From Verrucomicrobiota bacterium (GTDB lineage: Bacteria > Verrucomicrobiota > Verrucomicrobiia > Limisphaerales > UBA9464), in assembly GCA_025354845.1 (NCBI GenBank), contig JANXMD010000518.1, forward strand, positions 1-6,993: a stretch of 6,993 nucleotides of DNA, in the 5' to 3' direction. The notes under the pieces are model-generated. The model saw nothing but the letters and a program-made list of their open reading frames with translations, made no database searches and was not told where the DNA came from. Position numbers and translations under genes: made by a program. Every line of letters begins with the position of its first letter. The first letter of the stretch is position 1. Positions 1-4,693 of this stretch are shown here, piece by piece.

Positions 1-378
1 ATCGCAGAAGACCCGCCCGAAATTGGTTCCGAAAGTCACCGCGTCGTCTTTGGAGGGAACGATATATCGAAGGTTCAGAATGCTGGTTGAGCGAAACTGT
101 TGGATGTCCCAAAAACGCAGGCTGTTTGACGGAAGCCCCGAAGCCTTTGCTGCCATTTCGAGGACCCTTGGTTGATTTGCAAAATTCGAGGCCGTGTTGA
201 CCATCAACGAGAAATAGAGGGGATCAAATCCGCCTTCGTGCCTCCTATCGAATTGTATGCCGATGGTCGCAACACCCTCGGTATATGCCCTTCTGTAGAC
301 GATTCCCAGGCGCAGCATGCCAACCATTGCTACGAGGCATATCCCGGCCAGGATTCCTCTATGCCTCCAAGCTGCCAT
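1..378 (-). CDS. Wzz-like chain-length-determinant-type membrane protein, N-terminal part (runs off left edge)
   Basis: The minus strand is open from an ATG at 378 to base 1: 126 codons with no stop, so the 3' end lies outside the window. The start is well fixed. An in-frame TGA sits eight codons upstream (400-402), the ATG is the first start after it, and an AGGA box lies five bases ahead. Residues 8-28 form one hydrophobic span (ILAGICLVAMVGML and onward) after a short Arg/His-rich cytoplasmic end. The following soluble part contains RVLEMAAKASGLP and then STSILNLRYIVPSKDDAVTF. This order, one N-terminal membrane span, a 'VLxxxxxxxGL' stretch, then a strand followed by 'S-x-D-x-A', resembles Wzz/GumC-type polysaccharide co-polymerases, which set glycan chain length at the inner membrane. 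The match is by eye, so function is tentative. The gene overlaps rlmN by 20 bp in another frame, implying translational coupling. G+C is about 52% against about 63% in neighbours, a possible sign of transfer. Confidence 0.8.
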   Translation of the reverse strand, partial: MAAWRHRGILAGICLVAMVGMLRLGIVYRRAYTEGVATIGIQFDRRHEGGFDPLYFSLMVNTASNFANQPRVLEMAAKASGLPSNSLRFWDIQQFRSTSILNLRYIVPSKDDAVTFGTNFGRVFCD

Positions 379-1522
379 ATCCTTCCTGCTTTTCCGTCTT
401 CAGCCGCAGCTGGCCGCAGGCGGCGTCGATGTCGTGGCCTTTTTCGCGGCGGAGCGTGACGACGACTTCGTGTTGATCGAGTTGATCGGTAAAGGTCTCG
501 CAGGCCTCGTCGGAGGGCCGTTCCCAGGGCAGGTCTTCGACCTTGTTGTAGGGGATCAGGTTGACCTTCGCGTGCAGGCGGTGCGCTAGGTTGGCCAGCG
601 GGAGCACCTGGTCGAGGCCGTCGTTGACGCCGGCGATGAGGATGTACTCCAGCGTGATCATCTTGCCCTTCTGCTTCACGTAGTCCTCGCAGGCGGCGGT
701 GAGCTCGGCGAGCGGGTACTTCCGGTTGATCGGCATGATCTGGCCGCGCACCGCGTCGGTGGCGCCGTGCAATGAAATGGCGAGCCGGAACTGCAACGGA
801 TCGCGCGCCAGCTCGCGGATGCGCGGGACCACGCCGCTGGTCGAAATGGTGATCTTGCGGGCACCGATGCCGCAGCCCCACGTCGCGTTGAGCGCGCGAA
901 GAGCGGGCATGAGGTGGTCGTAGTTGGCCATCGGCTCTCCCATGCCCATGACCACGATGTTGTTCACGATGCGCTCCGGCACGCGGGGTGGCGGGGCTGG
1001 GATCGGAGTGCCGTCGGCTGCAGTGGTGGCGGGCGCTGGCTCAACGGGCTGCGAGGCGGCCCAGCGCTCGACGGCAAGAATTTGACCCACGATCTCTGAG
1101 ATCTCGAGGTTCCTCTTGAAGCCGTCCAGGCCGCTCGCGCAAAAGCGGCAACCGTAGGCGCAACCGACCTGAGTGGAAATGCAGAGCGTGTGACGGTCGC
1201 TGTCATCGCCGTAGAGGGCGGGATTGGCGGGAATCAGAACGCTTTCGATCAAGGCGCCGTCGGCCAGGCGCCAGAGGAATTTCTGAGTGGTGTCACTGGA
1301 ACCCTGTTTCGTTACTAATTCGGGAAGGTGAAGCGACCACGTCTTGGCGAGTTCCTCGCGGAGCGCCTTGGACAGGTTGCTCATGACGTCCCACGAGGCC
1401 GCCCGACGCGCATAGAGCCAGCCGAGAAGCTGGTCGAGGCGATAGGACGGCTGGCCCCAAGCGGCAAACTGGGCGGCTAGGGTTTCGCGGGTCTGGGATC
1501 GGATGTCCGGCAGCACGGGCAA
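359..1522 (-). CDS. rlmN: Dual-specificity 23S rRNA (A2503-C2) / tRNA (A37-C2) methyltransferase RlmN, radical SAM
   Basis: RlmN methylates C2 of A2503 in 23S rRNA and A37 in some tRNAs, using two SAM molecules and a 4Fe-4S cluster in the cytoplasm. The 387-residue product has the expected parts in order. A small N-terminal domain (about 10-95) includes LIESVLIP. The radical-SAM cluster motif CAYGCRFC supplies C121, C125 and C128. The SAM-binding segment MGMGEPMANY is at 192-201, followed by ISTSGVVP, RLAISLHG and NLIPYN. C114 and C369 (DIDAACGQL) sit where the two catalytic cysteines of the Escherichia coli enzyme sit, so it should be active. The product resembles RlmN rather than Cfr. The start is TTG at 1522 just after an in-frame TAG; GTG at 1516 is an alternative with a better-placed AGG. 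Odd feature: residues 155-183 form a Pro/Ala/Thr-rich insert between EIVGQIL and NIVVMGMGEP, absent in typical members. The last 20 bp overlap the start of the next minus-strand gene. Confidence 0.96.
   Translation of the reverse strand: MPVLPDIRSQTRETLAAQFAAWGQPSYRLDQLLGWLYARRAASWDVMSNLSKALREELAKTWSLHLPELVTKQGSSDTTQKFLWRLADGALIESVLIPANPALYGDDSDRHTLCISTQVGCAYGCRFCASGLDGFKRNLEISEIVGQILAVERWAASQPVEPAPATTAADGTPIPAPPPRVPERIVNNIVVMGMGEPMANYDHLMPALRALNATWGCGIGARKITISTSGVVPRIRELARDPLQFRLAISLHGATDAVRGQIMPINRKYPLAELTAACEDYVKQKGKMITLEYILIAGVNDGLDQVLPLANLAHRLHAKVNLIPYNKVEDLPWERPSDEACETFTDQLDQHEVVVTLRREKGHDIDAACGQLRLKTEKQEGYGSLEA
384..387 (-). promoter_or_regulatory. Shine-Dalgarno site of the Wzz-like gene, inside rlmN
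   Basis: Read on the minus strand, AGGA is followed by AGGAT and then the ATG at 378, a spacing of five bases (extended purine run AGGAAGG at 381-387). It lies within the last codons of rlmN, so ribosomes ending on rlmN could reinitiate here. It is the clearest ribosome-binding site in the window. The other genes have weak or no Shine-Dalgarno sequences. Confidence 0.6.
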
Positions 1523-1596
1523 AGCCTAGCAGGTCCAAGACGGAGGCCAACGGCGGTGTTGTTTTATCGTGGAATGCGGTGGGAGGCCGGTCGCTT

Positions 1597-1761
1597 TGGA
1601 GTCCGGTGGGAAGCGCAGCGACTCACTGGTTTGGAACGCCCAACAAGCGCCCCTCATCCCAGCGCCATCCACTGCGCATACCGCCCCACGCAAAGGTGCG
1701 TTTCGTTACGCCTGGGTTGCAGTCCACGCCTCCAAACCGGCGGCGATGCCGCCGGACTCCA
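1597..1761. repeat. Nested inverted-repeat element in the rlmN-larB intergenic region
   Basis: The 245 bp between the rlmN start and the larB stop hold no convincing gene. The outer arms are an exact 10-bp inverted repeat, TGGAGTCCGG at 1597-1606 and CCGGACTCCA at 1752-1761. Inside them is a second exact 8-bp pair, GGTTTGGA at 1628-1635 and TCCAAACC at 1731-1738. Short local hairpins lie within, such as CGCTT (1592-1596) with AAGCG (1611-1615). Two inverted pairs in nested order over 165 bp suggest a MITE- or REP-like dispersed element, or a folded RNA domain in the larB 3' untranslated region. No target-site duplication is evident. Small open frames across it lack coding character. Element identity is inference; the repeats are seen directly. 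Confidence 0.5.
1737..1755 (-). terminator. GC-rich hairpin after larB, possible transcription terminator
   Basis: CCGGCGGC at 1737-1744, a three-base loop and GCCGCCGG at 1748-1755 form a perfect 8-bp stem. It lies 12 bases past the larB stop in the direction of larB transcription. On the minus strand the stem is followed by only TTT and then GGAGG, so the U-tract is much weaker than in a standard intrinsic terminator. It could equally be an RNA-stabilising hairpin or one arm of the surrounding inverted-repeat element. Confidence 0.4.
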
Positions 1762-1767
1762 CATAGA

Positions 1768-2574
1768 TTAGGCGCGGGCTTCGGCGGCAAGGGTGTTGAT
1801 CTGGCTGGCGGCGTAGGCGGCACCGAAGCCGTTGTCGATGTTCACCACGGTCAGTCCTGAAGCGCACGAATTCAGCATTCCCAGCAGCGCCGTCAGTCCG
1901 CCGAAGTGCGCGCCGTAGCCCACGCTGGTGGGCACTCCGATCAGCGGCCGTCCGATCAATCCGCCCACCACGCTGGGCAGCGCGGCTTCCATGCCGGCAA
2001 CCACCACCACCACGTTGGCGGCTTGGAGATCATTCACCCGGCGGAGCAATCGATGCAGGCCGGCCACACCGACGTCATAGATCCGCTGCACGGTGTTGCC
2101 CATGAACTCCGCGGTGATGGCGGCCTCTTCAGCCACGGGGAGATCGCTGGTGCCGGCGGCGACCACGGCGATGATTCCCGGTCGCTTCACCAACGGGCTC
2201 TTCTGCACCGTCAGGCAGCGGGCGTCCTCGTGATGAATCGCTTTTGGAAACTTGCGACGGAAGGCGACGGCATGGGCCGGGGTGATGCGGGTCACGAGCA
2301 CCCGCCCGCTTGCCTTCATCAACGTGCTAGCGATGGCCACCACCTGCGCCGGCGTCTTGCCGGCGCCAAAGATCACTTCGGGAAACCCTTTTCGAAGCTC
2401 GCGCTGAGTATCGACCACGGCGAAGCCGAGGTCTGTTTCGGCGACCGGTCCGGCCTGGAACGCCCTCAAGGTTTCCTCGGGCGAAACTCTTCCCTGGCGA
2501 AATCGTTCCAGGAGGGCGGCGGCTTGCAGTGGCGTCACCCCGCGAGCCAATCGGTCCGGCACCCCTCGTGGCAA
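1768..2574 (-). CDS. larB: Nickel pincer cofactor biosynthesis protein LarB (NaAD carboxylase/hydrolase)
   Basis: LarB carboxylates C5 of the pyridinium ring of nicotinate adenine dinucleotide and hydrolyses the phosphoanhydride. This is the first step to the nickel-pincer nucleotide used by lactate racemase LarA and related enzymes. The 268-residue product has a helical N-terminal part (TPLQAAALLERFRQGRVSPE) and DTQRELRKGFPEVIFGAGKT (55-74). A PurE-like C-terminal domain follows from about residue 134: AVVAAGTSDLPVAEEA, GNTVQRIYDVGVAGLHRL, VVAGMEAALPSVVGGL, GVPTSVGYGAHFGGL and LGMLNSCASG. C237 in NSC matches the cysteine thought to bind the substrate covalently. Length fits the family (about 250). 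The start is uncertain: TTG at 2574 borders the upstream heptamer repeat, while GTG at 2562, TTG at 2550 and GTG at 2538 also keep the domain intact, and no good Shine-Dalgarno decides. No larA, larC or larE is in the window. Confidence 0.95.
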   Translation of the reverse strand: MPRGVPDRLARGVTPLQAAALLERFRQGRVSPEETLRAFQAGPVAETDLGFAVVDTQRELRKGFPEVIFGAGKTPAQVVAIASTLMKASGRVLVTRITPAHAVAFRRKFPKAIHHEDARCLTVQKSPLVKRPGIIAVVAAGTSDLPVAEEAAITAEFMGNTVQRIYDVGVAGLHRLLRRVNDLQAANVVVVVAGMEAALPSVVGGLIGRPLIGVPTSVGYGAHFGGLTALLGMLNSCASGLTVVNIDNGFGAAYAASQINTLAAEARA

Positions 2575-2578
2575 GGCC

Positions 2579-2611
2579 GGACTTTGGACTTTGGACTTTG
2601 GACTTTGGACT
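2579..2611. repeat. GGACTTT heptamer tandem repeat in the larB / enolase-like divergent gap
   Basis: Four exact copies of GGACTTT (2579-2606) are followed by a partial GGACT (2607-2611), filling 33 of the 50 bp between the larB start and the ATG of the divergent gene. Both promoters, or at least both untranslated leaders, must include or border this array. The unit length is not a multiple of three, so copy-number change would shift any reading frame running through it. Similar heptamers recur between genes in some Verrucomicrobiota as far as I recall. Function is unknown. Confidence 0.9.
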
Positions 2612-2624
2612 CCATCGTTTTCCC

Positions 2625-4049
2625 ATGTCCCGTTCCACCGATGTTCGCGTGGTGGGCGCCACGCTGTGGTTCCTGCCGGTCGAAACTCGAGTGCCCTTGA
2701 AGTTTGGCACCGAGACCCTCACGCGTGTTACCTGCGCGCGGGTGGCGTTGCGAGTGGTGGATCGGACTGGCCGATCGGCTGTGGGCTGGGGGGAAACACC
2801 ACTAAGTGTTCAATGGGTGTGGCCCTCCCGGACTCCCTACGCAGCGCGTCACGAGGCCCTCTGCCTCTTCAGCCAGATGCTCGCCCGGAGCTGGAGTTCG
2901 GGGTCGGAGTGGGGTCACGCCCTCGAACTGGGGGTTGACTTCATCGAGCACTCCCTGCCGCGGATGCTGGAGGACTTCAACGCCAGCGGTCTCACGGGGA
3001 TTCCTGCCGGCTCCCTGGCCGAGGCGATGCCATGGCTTGCCGCGCTGGTGTGCAATTCGGCCTTTGATCTCGCGCTTCATGATGCCTATGGCCGGCTCCA
3101 TGACCGGCCGGTGTACACGACCTACACCGCCGACTGGCTGAGCCGCGATCTCGGCTCGATGGTGGAACCGGATGCTGCGGGGGTCTCGTTTGTGGATCGG
3201 TTTCCCGCCGACTTCCTGGTCACAGTGCCGCCGCGCCGACTGATGGCGTGGCATCTGGTCGGAGGGGTGGATCCGCTTGACGCCTGCGAGCTGACCGGGA
3301 CGGAACCGAGTGATGGGCATCCCGTGCTGCTTGCTGACTGGATCCGTCGCGATGGCCTCCGCTGTTTAAAGGTCAAGCTGCGAGGCAACGACGCGGCGTG
3401 GGATTACGCGCGGTTGGGGCGCGTCGCTGAGATCGCCATGCCGCTCGGAGTGTCCCTGTTCTCCGCGGATTTCAACTGCACGGTGACGGATCCGGCCTAT
3501 GTCTGCGACATCCTGGATCGGGTCGAACGGGATCAACCGGCGCTCTGGCAGCGGCTGCGGTATGTGGAACAACCGTTTCCGTACGAGCTCTCGGACCTGC
3601 GGTTGGAGGTGGCGCCGGTGAGTCGCCGCAAGCCCCTGTTCCTGGACGAAAGTGCCCACGATTGGCGCGAGATTCGCCTGGGGCGGCAGCTCGGTTGGAC
3701 GGGCGTGGCGTTGAAGACCTGTAAAACCCAATCGGGTGCGCTGCTCTCCGCGTGTTGGGCGAAGGCACATGGGCTTGAGTTGATGGTTCAGGACCTCACT
3801 AATCCCATGCTGGCGATGATTCCGCACGCGCTCCTGGCGGCCCACGTGGGAACCATTGCGGGTGTCGAGACGAACGCCATGCAGTTCTATCCCGCAGCCA
3901 GCGATCCGGAGGCGGCGGTGCATCCGGGTTTGTATCAGCGTCGCGCAGGCGAGGTGGACCTCTCCACGCTGTCGGGCGCGGGATTTGGCTATCGGCTCGA
4001 GGCGATGTCCCGGCGGCTCCCAGAGCCGGTGGTGGGTTTTGGATTCTGA
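2625..4049 (+). CDS. Enolase-superfamily protein (mandelate racemase / muconate lactonizing enzyme-like), substrate unknown
   Basis: The 474-residue product has an enolase-superfamily active site on a C-terminal barrel. CLKVKLRG supplies the KxK pair (K249, K251). The metal ligands are D282 (FSADFN), E315 (RYVEQPF) and D341 (LFLDES). The second catalytic lysine is in VALKTCKTQSGAL (K364, with K367 close by). This layout is that of the muconate-lactonizing, o-succinylbenzoate-synthase and dipeptide-epimerase group, whose members remove a proton alpha to a carboxylate. The N-terminal capping domain includes GWGETPLS and FDLALHDAYG (147-156). It is longer than usual (350-400 residues): about 80 extra residues lie between the cap and the KxK strand (roughly 160-240). 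No signal peptide is seen. ATG at 2625 is preferred; an upstream start at 2529 would overlap larB and translate the heptamer repeat. No Shine-Dalgarno is evident. Divergent from larB, it converges with nadD across 7 bp. It is a cytosolic racemase, epimerase or lyase; the reaction cannot be named. Confidence 0.9.
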   Translation: MSRSTDVRVVGATLWFLPVETRVPLKFGTETLTRVTCARVALRVVDRTGRSAVGWGETPLSVQWVWPSRTPYAARHEALCLFSQMLARSWSSGSEWGHALELGVDFIEHSLPRMLEDFNASGLTGIPAGSLAEAMPWLAALVCNSAFDLALHDAYGRLHDRPVYTTYTADWLSRDLGSMVEPDAAGVSFVDRFPADFLVTVPPRRLMAWHLVGGVDPLDACELTGTEPSDGHPVLLADWIRRDGLRCLKVKLRGNDAAWDYARLGRVAEIAMPLGVSLFSADFNCTVTDPAYVCDILDRVERDQPALWQRLRYVEQPFPYELSDLRLEVAPVSRRKPLFLDESAHDWREIRLGRQLGWTGVALKTCKTQSGALLSACWAKAHGLELMVQDLTNPMLAMIPHALLAAHVGTIAGVETNAMQFYPAASDPEAAVHPGLYQRRAGEVDLSTLSGAGFGYRLEAMSRRLPEPVVGFGF

Positions 4050-4056
4050 CCCGGGC

Positions 4057-4638
4057 TTAGTTTGTCGGCCGGTAGGGAGTTTCCAATCGGAGGGCTTCGG
4101 CGACGGCATCGGGCACGAGGTGCTGAACCGGAAGTCCGGCCGCGGCCCGTTCACGGATCTCCGAAGACGACACGGCCAAGGGCCATCCACGAAGCGGGAC
4201 GAGCCGGAACGGGGCCGCCAATTCCGGAGGACTGATACCCGGACGCGGAATCACCACGAAGCGCACTCGTTCCGCCAGGGCCGCCGAGTCGCGCCAGAGG
4301 GGGAGAGTGGCCACATGATCGGCGCCGATGAGCCAGTGCAGTTCGGCTTCGGGAAATCGGGCGGCGAATTCGCGCACGGTATCGATGGAATAGCTCACGC
4401 CGCCGCGATCGATCTCCATCGTGGAAACCTCGCAACGCGGTTCGCCGGCGAGCGCGAGGCGAAGCAGTCGCGCACGGAATGCCGCCGGAGCCGGGGCGAA
4501 GCCTGGTTTGAACGGGGATTGGGCCGCGGGAATGAAGATCAACCGGTCAAGCGACAGCTCTTCCATGGCGGCGCGCGCCACCAGCAGATGGCCGCGGTGG
4601 ACCGGATCGAACGAACCGCCATAGAGACCTAGCCGCAT
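4057..4638 (-). CDS. nadD: Nicotinate-nucleotide adenylyltransferase NadD
   Basis: NadD transfers AMP from ATP to nicotinate mononucleotide, giving nicotinate adenine dinucleotide (NaAD), the penultimate step of NAD synthesis in the cytoplasm. The 193-residue product is of normal length. It begins MRLGLYGGSFDPVHRGH, containing the GGSFDPxHxGH nucleotidyltransferase signature with both catalytic histidines. It continues with FIPAAQSPFK, MEIDRGGVSYSIDT, LHWLIGADH and, near the end, VSSSEIRERAAAG, the SSxxIR phosphate-binding motif. The ATG at 4638 gives exactly the family N-terminus; the frame stays open upstream into cstA but has no family similarity there. No purine-rich ribosome site precedes it; instead the leader is pyrimidine-rich (CCCTCCTCCCC). 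It lies 55 bp downstream of cstA on the same strand, so joint transcription is possible. Its stop is 7 bp from that of the convergent enolase-like gene, leaving no room for a separate terminator. Its product NaAD is the substrate of LarB, encoded nearby. Confidence 0.96.
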   Translation of the reverse strand: MRLGLYGGSFDPVHRGHLLVARAAMEELSLDRLIFIPAAQSPFKPGFAPAPAAFRARLLRLALAGEPRCEVSTMEIDRGGVSYSIDTVREFAARFPEAELHWLIGADHVATLPLWRDSAALAERVRFVVIPRPGISPPELAAPFRLVPLRGWPLAVSSSEIRERAAAGLPVQHLVPDAVAEALRLETPYRPTN

Positions 4639-4693
4639 CTGGGGAGGAGGGTAGTGGAGACGGGCAGGACGGGAAATCGAATCCACTCCAGCC

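Noticed and set aside
1556..1823. Small open frames in the rlmN-larB gap on both strands
   Set aside because: Several overlapping frames are open at once, as happens in GC-rich spacers, none has a ribosome site or coding pattern, and the region is better explained by inverted repeats.
2529..2624. Upstream in-frame extension of the enolase-like gene (start at 2529)
   Set aside because: It would overlap larB on the opposite strand by 46 bp and translate the heptamer array into a repetitive FGLWTLD-type sequence with no family similarity. The ATG at 2625 gives a sensible N-terminus.
1906..2700. 264-codon plus-strand open frame opposite larB
   Set aside because: It is His/Gly-rich antisense shadow coding over a clearly identified larB and crosses the start of the enolase-like gene.
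3366..4190. 274-codon minus-strand open frame opposite the enolase-like gene
   Set aside because: It is antisense to a gene with a complete active-site signature, also overlaps nadD in a different frame, and shows no domain.
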